Source: Pararge aegeria (lineage: Eukaryota > Arthropoda > Insecta > Lepidoptera > Nymphalidae). From it: a DNA stretch of 64,000 nucleotides. The translations under genes were made by a program, and so were the position numbers. The stretch is taken from NCBI RefSeq assembly GCF_905163445.1, contig NC_053200.1, positions 9,982,001 through 10,046,000 of the forward strand. Direction: 5' to 3'. The notes below the pieces were generated by a model. The model was given only the letters and a program-made list of their open reading frames with translations. It did not search any database and was not told where the DNA came from. Every line of letters starts with the position of its first letter. Positions within the stretch are counted from its first letter, which is position 1. Positions 23,826 to 35,671 of the stretch are shown piece by piece.

Positions 23826-24504
23826 TAGTCATCTATTTTATAGGTTAATTTGTAAATAGATAATACATAAACGACCTTCGCTATTTAGCTCATAAAAAAT
23901 AAATTAACTACGTAATAAATATTACCTACCAACTATAAAATCGTAAAATATTTGTCGTCACTAATTAATTGAAAAAATTACATGTATCACCAACAATATC
24001 GTTGACAAAATGATCACAAAGGAAGTGTTAACGCGGAAAATTGCACAACACTGCATTCAGCCCACCCATTTATTGAACCAATGAAGTGGAGTAGTCCATC
24101 AATTAACGTAATTGAGTTTATGTTTCAATAAACTGTCACGTTATCGATTCCTCAACCGCTGATGTTGTGATAACCGCTGTTGTCGGGTCACGTTCCAAAA
24201 TATTTTAATAATATCCTCACCAATTAATTTGATTATATGCAATGAATAAACATCATTGTGTAGTTTCTAGATTTTGATTGACTGAGACTTGAAAAGCAAT
24301 GCATTTGTTCTGCGGAAATAACACTTTAGCGACAATAGATTGGCATTTCTCAATTAACGCTCTTACATTGGGCAAACTAAGAGATCCATAACCACACGCC
24401 GAATATATAAAAGCGGTTAGATACTCGAAGATTCTTTTCTTACACTTTCTTACTACTATCTTTTCTCGCAGCAACAAACACAGCAATCGTAGAAACACGG
24501 ACTC

Positions 24505-24580
24505 ATACAACAGCACATGGCGACCGTGGTGTTTAGAACTCCCTACAAAAGACATGATGATTACAAGTATGATGACTGTT
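24505..24580 (+). mobile_element. Short RTE-type LINE 3' tail
   Basis: The block CCGTGGTGTTTAGAACTCCC followed by TACAAAAGACATGATGAT matches the end of the RTE fragment at 4270-4340. Only the last few tens of bases are recognisable. Confidence 0.45.
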
Positions 24581-25884
24581 TTCAGAAGATCTTCGTCTCT
24601 TCTGGCAAAGTGACCGAAGTAACAAGAATCCTCTGAAAGTTGTTCATAGGAAATTTAGAAATGTAAAGAATAATTTGCATATAAAACTGCATTACAAATA
24701 GAAATGGCAAGTTTTCAAATATATTGCAAAACATACAAACTGTATCATAAGTTCCAGTGCACAACAAGTAGTACGGGGTTTACGCAAGTGTTTGAAACTT
24801 CTCAAGTTGGCGAATTAAGTCCACAATAGCAAACAATACGGCTATCGGCGGCCAATCCGTCTGCGGCGTTAACTTGGCTGTTCCAAGCTGAACTGGTCCC
24901 GGAGTGTAACTTGCGGATATCTTTTAATCCATGAGCTGGTGGTATATTTATAACTATTTTTTTAACTACTTCTAGTTCTATTATTTATTAAGAATTATTA
25001 ATGGATTTACAATATATTTCTATTTATGTAGTCTTTAAGTGGCATAACATTCGTCACACCAAATAATGAGATAAACTAACAATGGAAAGAAATTAGTTCA
25101 ATCCTCTTGATTATCAGAATAGCTAAAAGTAAAGTAGTTTTAGACCTGCCGTATATGTGTACTGTCACATTGTTTAAATTATGCAAGTTTAATGTGATAG
25201 TATAAAAATATATTTAATTTATAATTTAAATTATAAAATATGTATTCACACGGACACTTTTAATTTCTCTGGGATAAAATGTTGTATTTGTATTAATTAA
25301 GGTTCTCAGCTGTCTACAATCCAAATTTCCATTTCCAAGCCATTGTGGCGAAAAGGAGTGACAAACAACCATTCATCCGAAGTTTTACCGCTGTAATATT
25401 AGTAAAATTAAATCAGCTATTATCAAAAACCTACTGATAATTTCCCACCAGCTTTCCGGCTATGATGAAACTTGCGGAAACCTTTGCACTTCGGCTAAAC
25501 TAAGGCTTCCTTTTGAAGAGTCATGCGGCAGGTCACGGTTTTCTGTCTCGCTCAGCTCGCATACCTAGTACCGCTCCGTGTTTGTAGTTACGAGTGCGAA
25601 GGTGTTAATCGGCGCTTTTGGCGGTTTATTTCAGAGTTTAGTAACGTTTGAGGTTTATGGTTTCCTGGTATGGCTTAAATCACAGGATAATAAATAATGC
25701 GGTTAGTTTTGTACTAATGTCGTGTATTCTGCGTTAGCCGTCATTCGTTTTATTATTGCCGATTGTGAACATTATAAAGAAACTAGCTGTTCTGTTTGTG
25801 AAAACCGTTTTTTTATAAATCGCGTGAAAACTGCTTGTTAATTAGTTGCTTAGTTAGAGAGTGAAGAAAAAATAAAAAAACAAA

Positions 25885-25925
25885 CAAATAAACGCACTTT
25901 CGCATTTATAATATTAGTGAGGATC
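25885..25925 (-). mobile_element. Helitron 5' end fragment, minus strand
   Basis: Contains CGCACTTTCGCATTTATAAT followed by ATTAGTGAGGA, the reverse of the usual Helitron start. Confidence 0.45.
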
Positions 25926-26363
25926 TGTAAATTAACATTCATTGCCTTGCATTTACATTATACATTAAAAAGCTATAAGTTATGTGCGGATAAACTGAAC
26001 TGTAAATTAAATTCTTTTTTTAAACACTGTCATAAAATATCATCGTCATTTCTTGATACAAGTTTCAATAAAACTTTTGAAGCCCCCACGTTATTCGTAC
26101 CATCAAAAACACCATTGCTCGGCATTGTAAATAAATATTTCTTATTCAGAGCTTTTTTTTTAAGAAGTTTTATCTGCTGCTTTGTTTCTTGGATGCACCT
26201 GCGTAAAAAAAACTACTTTTTTTTGCAATATTTAGTGACCTTTTTATTTTACCCAAAAATATAACTATTTTAGCATTTTTTCTTTCGAGTAAATTTTAGT
26301 CTACCCGCTATACAAGAATAAGTTAAATTTTCGACGAATAAAATGCTTCATCGATCTAATATT

Positions 26364-26608
26364 GGATAGAAGCAGGCGTTACTTTGCGGAAATCCATGAT
26401 ATATTATCAAAATTAAGCTTAATTTGCTATACTCCGCGAAAAGCAGGAGAATCTGTGTGGTGTTATTTATAATTTCTTCAATCCTTATACCCCACACCAA
26501 ACAGATCTTCGGCAATATACCCTCTACGCACGTTTCGCTCCGAAACCGGAGCATCATCAGGAGATGTTGACTTTACAATGAATAATTCATCATCATTCAA
26601 AACAATTA
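26364..26608 (+). mobile_element. Repeat E, copy 2, retroposed with 17-bp target duplication
   Basis: The 245-bp insert starts GGATAGAAGCAGGCGTTACT and ends in an ATC/AAT-rich tail. It is flanked by perfect copies of TTCATCGATCTAATATT at 26347-26363 and 26609-26625. A target duplication of this length fits LINE-mediated retroposition, so E is probably a SINE. The hairpin GCTCCG-AAAC-CGGAGC is at 26537-26552. Confidence 0.8.
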
Positions 26609-27718
26609 TTCATCGATCTAATATTAGTTGAAGTTGATTGAACCTCGATTTGGAATACCCAACAATTATCCTGAGGCTTTCCGTAATACTGCGCCTGTTT
26701 CACCGTATTACCGCTCGCTCCAACTAAAATCCCTATATTGAAGATACCAAGCAACTATTAGGAAACAAGTACATATATCATTGGATGTATAGAAACGTCG
26801 GGGCAAGTTGGTGTCGCGGCTAATAGAGGCACGAACTTGGCATCGCCCTGACAAATGCGGTTCAACAGACGAAACTTGGTCCGACGAACTTCAGAGCCCG
26901 CAATGTCGATACACTTCGATTCCGATCAGTTAAGTTTTACTGTTGGCAATCAACTCGGATGCATCGTATGTAGGTATTCCCATCAAATTTTCATCAAAGC
27001 TTTGAATACCTATTTCTGTAGAGTTAGGTTATGATGCAATCTCGTCTCTCTCTATTTGCTTTTATTAAGGGTGGCAAGGTGTAAGTGATATTTTATACTA
27101 CGCTTCATCAGTCAAAATATAGTTGCTTATCGTAAGCTTTCACCTGCTAACGAGTCCATTGGTCTACTATCTGCACTTACAGCTGAATAGTTGCAATGAT
27201 TAGAAACATTTTCCTATGCATATCAAACGTTGGCATCGTTTCTCGAACGTTGACTTTAACGTGAGTACCATTCCAGAATACATATCTGCTCACACCCGAT
27301 GTTACCTACTCTTCCCTGTATTCATCTGAAGACTTTGGATTAGATCGATAGGGAGATAGGTTTGCTTGTCAATTATTCTGATGTTATTTCAATAACTTAA
27401 CTCTCGTAATTTTTTAAGTGTAATTCCGTGCAAAAGAAGTACCCTGGTCAACACAGTAAAAATGGCGTAATGCGTCCGTAACTGCGCCGGTTAATAACTT
27501 TGCGGTTAAGCAAAAAAAATTAATGTAGATATTTGATTAAAAGATCTTAATTAAATTTCCTGTGAAGTTCTCATTTTTTTATCACCAGTTTAACATATTC
27601 TGAATATTGTTTATTAGACATGCCCAACGTAAACTAAGAGTTGACAAGCCTTTAATTGATGGAAATAGACACTATTTTTAGACTTCTAAAAGTTAAGTTA
27701 GGACCTGTAAAAGTTAAG

Positions 27719-27764
27719 TTAAGATTAATAGATTTGTGTTCTTACACAAATCAAATAAACTTAA
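27719..27764. repeat. Imperfect inverted repeat
   Basis: GATTTGTGT and ACACAAATC pair around a TCTT loop, and pairing continues outward with mismatches to TTAAG and CTTAA. A preceding direct repeat of AAAAGTTAAGTTA flanks it. Confidence 0.6.
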
Positions 27765-28097
27765 CAAAATAAGTAAATTCGAATAGATTAAAGAGGATGT
27801 TGGCGAGAAAAAAAGCCGCTGTTTATAAATGAGTTATCATATTATAGCCTGCTACAATAATTATGGCTAATAAAAATAAATGGATACAGATTGCGTCGAG
27901 TCCAAAACATGGCCGCTAATTTCCCCGCGGTACACTGTCTAGTAAGATTGTGAAAAAAGGGCCACTCACGTTAGTTCCAAGAAACGATGATTTTAGATCA
28001 AAATGTATTTAAAAACTTCTTTATACTTATATTTACTATTTTGCAGGGTTATTTTTTTTTAGGTTATGATTATTTTATTACTTTTCACACTTTATTA

Positions 28098-28346
28098 CAG
28101 ACCGACCGACTGGCGCAGTAGGCAGCGACCCTGCTTTCTGAGTCCGGTTTCGGGGTCCGCTTCGGTTCGCTTCCCACAACTGGAAAATGTTTGTGTGATG
28201 AACATGAAAGTTTTTCAGCGTCTGGGTGTTTATCTGTATATTATAAGTATTTATGTATATAAATGAATACATAAAAATATTCATCAATGATCTTAATACA
28301 CATCTTGTGTTATGGATTCTAAGCTTTCTTTGGGGCTAGATGGCGC
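28098..28346 (+). mobile_element. SINE A, tRNA-headed, full-length head and body
   Basis: SINE A starts with a tRNA-like promoter (TGGCGCAGTAGGCAGCGACC as box A region, TTCGCTTCCCACAACTGG as box B region), continues with GTCTGGGTGTTTATCTGTAT and TATTCATCA, and ends at GGGGCTAGATGGCG before a GTATATTTATTTATT tail. In this copy the tail is replaced by a 48-bp palindrome built from the tail sequence. Confidence 0.85.
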
Positions 28347-28394
28347 AATAAATAAATATACTGCGACAGTACTGTCGCAGTATATTTATTTATT
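28347..28394. repeat. 48-bp perfect palindrome at a SINE A end
   Basis: Arms of 24 bp (28347-28370 and 28371-28394) are exact reverse complements with no spacer. The right arm ends in the usual SINE A tail AGTATATTTATTTATT, so the left arm is an inverted copy of that tail. Confidence 0.9.
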
Positions 28395-28404
28395 CCACTA
28401 AATG

Positions 28405-28605
28405 CTATGCCCTTGACTGAAATCAATCATAAGTAACTATGCAGAATAAGATTGCAGTGGGCTAACCTAGTAAAGTCATGAAAGTTATATTAAAGCCATA
28501 CCCTATAGTTTCTACACGGCATCGTACCGGAACGCTAATTCGCTCGGAGGCACGGTTTTATCGGTAGATGGTAACTAGCCAAGGCAAAGGCCTCCCACCA
28601 GTAAA
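28405..28605 (-). repeat. CR1-like LINE tail (repeat B)
   Basis: The reverse strand shows CGTTCCGGTACGATGCCGTG, TAGAAACTATAGGG and GGTAGATGGTAACTAGCC on the plus strand at the far end. It starts just after the palindrome at 28347. Confidence 0.55.
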
Positions 28606-28999
28606 CATAATAATAGTATTATTTAATCTCAGTGTATTGTTACTGATTCAAAATAATAGTTTTGTAAAGTCCATAGAGCAGCCATGTCGCGGAATGTCGA
28701 TGGAATTTAATTTCGTTAGTGGCGCGCTCCGGTTTGCGGATTCCGCTGGTCCGCCACAACTACCCACTTATATTCCGGCCATTTATTGTTCAACAAAACT
28801 ATTGCTATGGACCTTTAATTCGTTACGCGGGGATGACCTTTGCACCCTTTGTATTTCCATGTCTATATTTGCCGAAAATCTAATGAGTCAGATAATCGTA
28901 TTGCCAGAACGAACCTTATTTCTATAAATTTAAAGTTCATAATCGCCCGAAAACGTATCGTGTAGGTAAATAACTGCAAACCAACTAATTAAAAAAAGT

Positions 29000-29105
29000 G
29001 TTCCTCTTATGCACTGCGAAGTGTTGCAGTGGTTAAAGGCGATGGTTTTTTGTCGACCATCAGGTCGCCCATCTACTGGGTCCGTCAAATAATATTACTA
29101 TGTAA
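29000..29105 (+). repeat. Dispersed repeat D, 3' part
   Basis: Contains GCACTGCGAAGTGTTGC, GGCGATGGTTTTTTG and CCATCAGGTCGCCCATC followed by GGGTCCGTCAAATAA. Confidence 0.55.
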
Positions 29106-30107
29106 AAACTATTTATATATTTACTAAATATGTGTAGAAATATCAAGTGATAAGAAATATTCTATGAAAAATTCCTCGCGAAGGATGTGTGACTAAAAAA
29201 TTATAAAATCACTTTACGTTAAGAGGCTCAGAGAACATAATTTACGAGAAAATCCAATTTTATAGCGATCCATTAGGCACAGTTAGAGCTGAATGCCATG
29301 AAATATTCACAAAAGAAAACAACACTCACGTCAAAAGGTGAACACGCTTTCTAACCTTTTTTTTATTTTTAAGCTCTCGTAAAAGTAAAATTGTTTTACA
29401 TTTTCATTCCATTTATATAACAGCATAAGGCGACAACCTACTAAATGAAAAATAGGACTAAAGACGGATAAAGAACCTCGTTCTCTCTTGTTTTAAAGAC
29501 AGTTCAAAGCAAAAGAATTCAAGAATTTTTCCCAATTTTATAGCCCTGAATATCCTTCAGTATAGTCCAGTTCATCTTACTGCTCTTCTACTGTTAATTA
29601 AAAATCTATTGTCTAAACTGTGTTTTAAAATATAAAAAAGATAGGTAGGCTGCAATACTTACGGTTTTACTCTGTGACTCTCAACTTTTCAAGAAAAAAG
29701 AATTTGTTTTGAATTTACCACCCTATTATTTTTTGAAGGACCGATGCGTTTATAAGCCGCAATTTACGTCACCTTTTAAAATATAGGTCCGGGTTGCTGT
29801 ATTAATTTTTCAGGATTCCTGCCTTTGCATTTAATAATTTTATAATATCACTATAAGCGACGATGGTAGTAGGGGCCCTTATCTATTTTTGTCACAAACA
29901 GGAATGTTTCTGTATACCTCTCAAAAACCAGGTACAAAAAATACTGAACCCAAACGAATGGCGAGTTACAGAAATTGTATTACATATGAATCTACATTGT
30001 ATATTTCGTGTGAAACTGGAAACTCTAAATCACCTAACTCAATTTTTATATCACAAGAATATTTATATAGAGAAGTTAGTAGTGATAGTAAATGTTTAGT
30101 ATATTTG

Positions 30108-30375
30108 TAACAGAGCTCGCCAGGAAAAATACTACCGCCATTTTTTTATATGCCGCAAAGCAGCATTTTTGCAATGTGTTCTGGTGTTAAGGATATGGTT
30201 GCCGGTGTAATTACAGGCAAATGCGGCTTAAAATCTACGCCTCAGATTGATGGTAGGTTGAGTGAGGGCAAGACGTTGCAAGACGTGTTACCGCCATGCC
30301 CTGCGAAGTTTTGTTCCGGTTATAGGCGATGGTTTACCATATATGGGTATGGTTGATCAATTATAAAATTAAAAA
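30108..30375 (+). repeat. Dispersed repeat D, near-complete copy
   Basis: Starts CAGAGCTCGCCAGGAAAAAT and includes GGATATGGTTGCCGGTGTAA, TCTACGCCTCAGATTGATGG, CATGCCCTGCGAAG and ATAGGCGATGGTTTACCATA. Confidence 0.65.
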
Positions 30376-31207
30376 ACAAAATTCATTTGGGAATAGGTAA
30401 TAGGTTAAAAATTTAAATGTAGCATTATTGTTTTAGTTTATTATAAGTATTTATGACCCGACAACTGTTTAAATATAGAATAGGTCAATCCAATAGTTTC
30501 GGTTACAGTTACGAACTCCATGAAATTCCATCCGTAATATCCAAAGAGTAGGATTGTCGAAGCGCTGCGGATAGCGCGGCGCCGTCGGCAGCTGAGCTCT
30601 AATATTGTGTTATGCTTTATCGAATTTGCATGTTTTTACTGAATAACATTCCTTTGGCGCACGAGATCAAAGGCCGAGGCGAAAGTGATTTCGCACAGAG
30701 TTAGTTCAACAAGATTCAGCTCTGCCCCTCTTCGGCCGCCTCTGAATAATTTTGATGTAATAAGGGAAATTGTAAATGGGCATTCGACTTTTGATATTTT
30801 GTGCGGAGTCCCGTAGTCCCTTTTGCCTTTTACACGCCGCTTCTACCGTATTCTGCAGGAGAACAGAAATTAAAAAGTCAATTTAAGTCAATATCTACCG
30901 CCTCTTCATTTCTTCCTTTACATTATTTCATGAGTGTTTAAATTACATTCGTAGACGTCAAAAACGCTGAATCTTATCTGATAAGCAAATTTATTTATTA
31001 AGTAGGTATTAAAAGTTAAGTGTTGCACTAAAGTTAAGTGTTTTGGAATCTCGATACAGTATATATGTGTAAGTATGTTTATGTGTGTAATGTATGTTAC
31101 AATCGATATATTTATCTGGAGCGTCGTACCAAACTTTATAGTATATAGACATACAGCGGCGTGCCTTATCGTACATGCATCATCATCGTGATCATCAACC
31201 CAGGCTA

Positions 31208-31285
31208 CGGCCTTAATCCTTTCCCATTGTGGGAGGAGACCCGTGCCCTGTTGTGGGCCGGTAATTGGTTGATATGATGTCAGAG
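31208..31285 (+). mobile_element. SINE C 3' end, plus orientation
   Basis: Contains GCCTTAATCCTTTCCCATTG, GGAGGAGACCCGTGCCCTGT and GGTTGATATGATG. It meets a reversed SINE C fragment at about 31286. Confidence 0.65.
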
Positions 31286-31378
31286 CACGGCTCTCCTTTT
31301 AGAATGAGAAGGGTTTAGGCCGTAGTCCACAACTCTGGCCAAGTGCAGATAGGTAGATGCCAAGAACTTTGAAAAGTT
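31286..31378 (-). mobile_element. SINE C 3' region, minus orientation
   Basis: Contains AGAATGAGAAGGGTTTAGGC, CGTAGTCCACAACTCTGGCC and CAGATAGGTAGA, the reverse of the family's 3' region. Confidence 0.6.
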
Positions 31379-31654
31379 AGTATCCTCAGCAAATTTATGT
31401 CCCACTGTTAAGCACTTGCTTTCTCTCTCTCACAAGACGTTTAAAAGATCACATCCGGTTAGGGCAACCGTCGCTTAATATACTGCAGTCCGTTTAAATG
31501 GAAACCGAAACAATACTTAACAGGCTTTTTAGAGTCACAGACAGTCTGGCTTTAGTGTCCAAGGCGCGGTTGCCAGTCCAGAATCATTCGGCACGACTGC
31601 CAATCCCCGGTACGACATAAATGTGGCCCGCCTGGCTCCATTTACAATGTACAT

Positions 31655-31825
31655 CATCAATACCTTATAACAGTCCACTGCTGGACTAAAAGCCTCTCTC
31701 AACGGGTGGGTCTGGCCCATGATCACCACTCTGAGTAGACGCTTGGTGGTCGCAGTTAGTAGCACATACCCACGCTTCTGCCCGTTCTCCGTTAAATTCT
31801 CTTAGTCGCCTCGTACGACACGATT
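31655..31825 (+). repeat. Repeat G, copy 2
   Basis: Contains ACAGTCCACTGCTGGACTAA, GCCTCTCTCAACGGG, CCCGTTCTCCGTTAAATTCT and TAGTCGCCTCGTACGACACG. Confidence 0.6.
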
Positions 31826-32586
31826 GGGGAGAAGAGGGGCAATCACACATGTGTTCTGATCTGTACCTGCATGAAGCTGGTTAAATTTGGTTTAACAATA
31901 CTGATAATCTGCTTACGTAACGCCTGTTCACCACGCTTATACTTTATTCCCGCGGGCTTAGCTCAAGTAAGAGTAAAACAGATAAACCTCAAACAGAGCA
32001 CCTCCCCGCAGACGTCACGAGACGCCATTTACATTTCTATTAAAACTGTCCATAAAATATTTATGGACAAAATAACGTTAAGAAAACACCGCGCTCCTTC
32101 TCCCATGTATGTTTAATGTTTAGGTAGTGTTCGTTTGATGTCGCTTAAGGGCTCAACGCCTCGGAAAGCAGCTTAGCAGTGGACGAAAGATCACCTTTAA
32201 CGTCTTTGCCCCTCTTTTAAATTTATTCCCGAAGCGATCTGCCAATGAAATTGTTGCTTAAGAACTATTTCGTGCAGTGGTCTTTTTCATCTTTGTTGGA
32301 AACGTTGTACAAATAGCCTCCCGGAATACATTAGCACCTCATTTTGTCTTTCGTCTTTCCATTTCTTTTAGAGGATTTGTAATGATGCTTTTTTAATTGA
32401 GTTAGAAAATTAAGGTGGTTCTCAAATCAACCTTCATACTTGTTTATGTAGATCACGCACAAGCTTGTTTTTCATTAGTAGGTACCTACTTGAAGCGAAA
32501 TCGAAAGCAAAATACTTTTGCCCTACTAGACGCATGCCTTAGGTAGGAATTTGGAGCTTTAAGTATAAAATAATAGTCTATTATTG

Positions 32587-32753
32587 CAAAGTGTTAACCA
32601 CTAGTTTCGCAATATACCGATATATCTATATCGGTATATTGTAAGATTATGGTGGATGCAAAGGCTTTTTCCATCGTGCTTTAGAGATCAAGTAGAGTTG
32701 TCGATGCTGATCATTATCACTATTCAATTACGAAACTAGTGGTTAACACTTTG
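32587..32753. mobile_element. MITE with perfect 23-bp terminal inverted repeats
   Basis: The ends at 32587-32609 and 32731-32753 are perfect reverse complements (starting CAAAGTGTTA and ending TAACACTTTG). The 167-bp element has no coding frame. A second, nested palindrome of 30 bp (14-bp arms, 2-nt centre) lies at 32611-32640. The CA...TG termini suggest a hAT-type MITE; the flanking 8-mers TATTATTG and TATTTATA match at only 5 of 8 positions, so the superfamily is uncertain. Confidence 0.75.
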
Positions 32754-33616
32754 TATTTATACAGTTTTATTATATGTACGTTGTTTTAACAATGCAGTCA
32801 ATTGATATGCGCAGCTGCAACAGGACCATACCCCCTCTCAATAGGATATATTACCCTCAATATAAATCTCACAACATCTTATAAACTGTAATTTAAAATT
32901 TCTCAACTTCAGACTTTAAACTTTATTTATTCGAATAACAGTTGTACCTATTTTCTACGTAATACTTTGATATTATTTAATTTACTTGATGGCTTATAAT
33001 AAGAACTCTTTAAAAATTTTTGTTTCACTATTTTTATTAGTCGCATGGATTATTCGTATGCTTTTACACTTATTGACTCTAAAGCCGGATAGCATTCGGT
33101 CGCGGTAATAGTACCTAGGGATGGCACACATTAAAGAATTTTCGAGACTCACTCATTCTACGTTTAATAGAATCACGGGAGATTAGTTGGTTGTCCCGTA
33201 TTTAGAAATAGTATTTTGAATAAGCAACGTGGATTATTCGGTTATTTATTGATGACTCGCAATAAAATTGATTAAAATTACTCTTATTTTACTAATTCGA
33301 CCGTTGCGCTTAATCATTTAATGAGACGTCTTTGTCGTTAGTGTAATAAGCCACAGCCGAAGCCTCGCACCAGGCTAATGACTATTTGGGCATTTTATAG
33401 TTATATTATACTACAGTGTGTTAAATAATAAAATTATTACTATTTGTGCTAAACATAATTAGTTACAACTAAGATTTAGTTGTTGCTAACCTAATTCAAA
33501 ATTTATTTTGTTTTGTTACCCACCCAGTACAATGAAAAATTATGGGTTACGTTATATTTTGATAATGTCATTGGTCCGAAAATGGGGTCAATAAAATATT
33601 AATTTGTTATACAGTT

Positions 33617-33945
33617 TAGCCGGTTGGCGCAGTTGGCAGCGACCCTGCTTTCTGAGACCAAGACCGTGGGTTCGATTCCCCCAACTGCATAATGTTTGTG
33701 TGATGAGTAAGTCATGCTCATCACACAACATTCCAGTTAGTGTGCCGGTAAAGGGTTGATATGATGATTATAATGAGCATGAATGTTTTCCAGTGTCTGG
33801 GTGTTTATCTTTATATTATAAGTATTTATTTGTATTATATTTATAAAAATATTCATCAGCTAGCTTAGTACCCATAACACAAGCTACGCTTACTTTGGGA
33901 CAAGATGGCGTTGTGTGTATTGTCGTAGTATATTTATTTATTTAT
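33617..33945 (+). mobile_element. SINE A with an internal insertion
   Basis: The head GCCGGTTGGCGCAGTTGGCA and box B region GGTTCGATTCCCCC are intact, and the end ATGGCGTTGTGTGTATTGTC plus ATTTATTTA tail is present. About 65 bp is inserted at 33708-33772: a reversed copy of local sequence forming a hairpin, then GTGCCGGTAAAGGGTTGATA, which resembles the tail of SINE C. Confidence 0.85.
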
Positions 33946-34159
33946 ATATTATATCATAATTCCCATATTTTTTGTTGAAATGCACTCAAATATTACAAAG
34001 CAAAAAATTTTGTAAGTTTACCCGAGCTTGTCTGTTGAAACGTTAAGTTTGATTTGATAAATTATTTTAGCGTTAACCCGTTTTGATGATAGTTATAGGT
34101 TTATATGATTGAAATGGTATTTGTTTTTCTGATCGTGTGGTGACGGCAGATCGGAATAC

Positions 34160-34318
34160 TAGTTTGACCACCTCCTATTCCCGCAGGTGTCGCACGAGGC
34201 GACTAAAGAAACAATACGCAGAGCGTCCTCTGTTCCGCTACTACCATCCCGTTTATCACGCGTGGTGATTATTTATCTCCCGTTGCTTTTTAGTCCAGCA
34301 GTAGACTGTTATAGACTA
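34160..34318 (-). repeat. Repeat G, copy 3, minus strand
   Basis: Plus strand shows GGTGTCGCACGAGGCGACTA and TTTTTAGTCCAGCAGTAGAC, the reverse of the family's ends. A short (GATT)n run follows at 34319-34337. Confidence 0.6.
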
Positions 34319-35671
34319 CTGATTGATTGATTGATTAATTTAAATAGTGGTTCTAATTTTGAAAATAAAACAAATTATTATATTACCTCATGTGTTTGGA
34401 CAGCCCTGCTGTTTATATGGTCTTAATCCTCGCATAGGGGAAAGGATGGAATTAATCTGGAACTAATTAGCGACTGTTGTGCTCATGTTAACATTCAAAT
34501 ACGTACGTTTATTCGCCATACGTGCGCTTGGCTTCATTATAAGCTTGCATCGTTTTCAATATAACGAAAGATTTTGTTGCGATTTTTGTTGTTGCTTCCT
34601 TGGTGAACTCTTTTCGCGTAGGTTCGTTCTTTAAACGGTTGATTACTCGATGGGTTAGCGAGTTTTATAATCCATACTTGGTAATATTGTTACAGTGAAA
34701 GTGTCTGTATTTGTTTTTTTTATTTGTATAACCCATGTTTGGCTCAACCGAAGTACCCATCTTGACAAAATTTTGCATAGAGTTAGCTAGCTTTTAACCT
34801 CTTCACTATTATTTTTTGGGCTGAAGTTCTTTCTCACATGACATATTTTCCTCCTTGTTTCTTTAAATCGGTTAAAAAACGTTACATAAAACATGCAATA
34901 TTCACTCAAAATAACAACGTAACCCGTCGTTGTTATAATCTGTTTAAAGTGGCATCATTATATTTTCTCCCATACATTGAGGGTATTAGAATCGACGATA
35001 CATTTTTATGCTACGACTAATTGGCGCCTACTTATAATGCGAAAGGGAATCCACGCCTCTTCACGCGAGCTTTTCCACCGACAAAGACCATCGCACAAAG
35101 GAGCATCCTCTTACCTTGGCAGCCAGAGAAAAATATGTTTCTCAGTGAATATCGATTTCAAATAACGTTGCAACCTTTTCAGATAACGAGGTGACGTTTC
35201 CCCTTTTTCCCGGTCGCCGCTTGTTCCATACAGTGGGAATTTAACCGAAATAAGGAGATAACGAACCTAATGGCTGAAATATACGAGACTCGATTGGCCA
35301 CGCGAGTCGATTGTACGGCTGCGTTGCTCCTTTAAAAAAAGTCATATTCTACCACCTTGTAATCCTTATGTAGGGTTACTTATTTATGCTAACTCGCACT
35401 GCGGTTTTTAATCGGGCGACATTTTGATTTTCATTAATGTAACGTAAGAGTTTATATAGAACTGCGCGTATTTGCGACTAAAATAGAGTATAACAGCGCG
35501 ATTCTAACATCATGTCATAAAAATGTAAATAGTTATATTTTGATTTTTTTTATCTTACATAAAACTAAGCACGTAGCTAAATAATACGAGTATATGCTAA
35601 ATACATATAATTGCAATCAGCAAAAACGTAGCAAGGTTTTTGCTACTACATAAACTCTGTTCCAAGGAGGT

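Larger units (their letters stand above)
16600..28090. other. Repeat-bearing non-coding DNA, block 3
   Basis: Between the listed repeats I see no supported gene. A block at 18660-18715 (TTTTTTTGGAAGTCGGCTGT) resembles a common lepidopteran repeat. Patches at 20275-20500, 24780-24920, 25440-25640 and 26790-26940 are richer in G and C but show no consistent frame or splice sites. 23240-23345 looks like an A/T-rich retroelement tail. Confidence 0.5.
29110..35670. other. Repeat-bearing non-coding DNA, block 4, probably membralin intron or upstream
   Basis: Searched by eye for membralin exons that should precede 35835 (motifs such as EFFND and a WLADQYDA-like segment); none seen. 30380-31200, 31830-32580, 32760-33610 and 34340-35670 contain no clear frame. 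Confidence 0.5.

Noticed and set aside
25917..26264. 115-codon plus-strand ORF
   Set aside because: AT-rich, dominated by Phe/Leu/Ser/Lys codons as expected by chance in such DNA; no motif.
28568..28927. 119-codon plus-strand ORF
   Set aside because: Its start lies in a B repeat and the rest has no codon bias or recognisable motif.
33617..33690. Possible tRNA gene
   Set aside because: Same reasoning: it is the head of SINE A, repeated in several copies in the window.
34110..34150. Possible upstream membralin exon (CTGATCGTGTGGTGACGG)
   Set aside because: It superficially resembles an ILIVWLADQ-coding sequence but has a stop directly after the Trp, and a G-type repeat begins just after.
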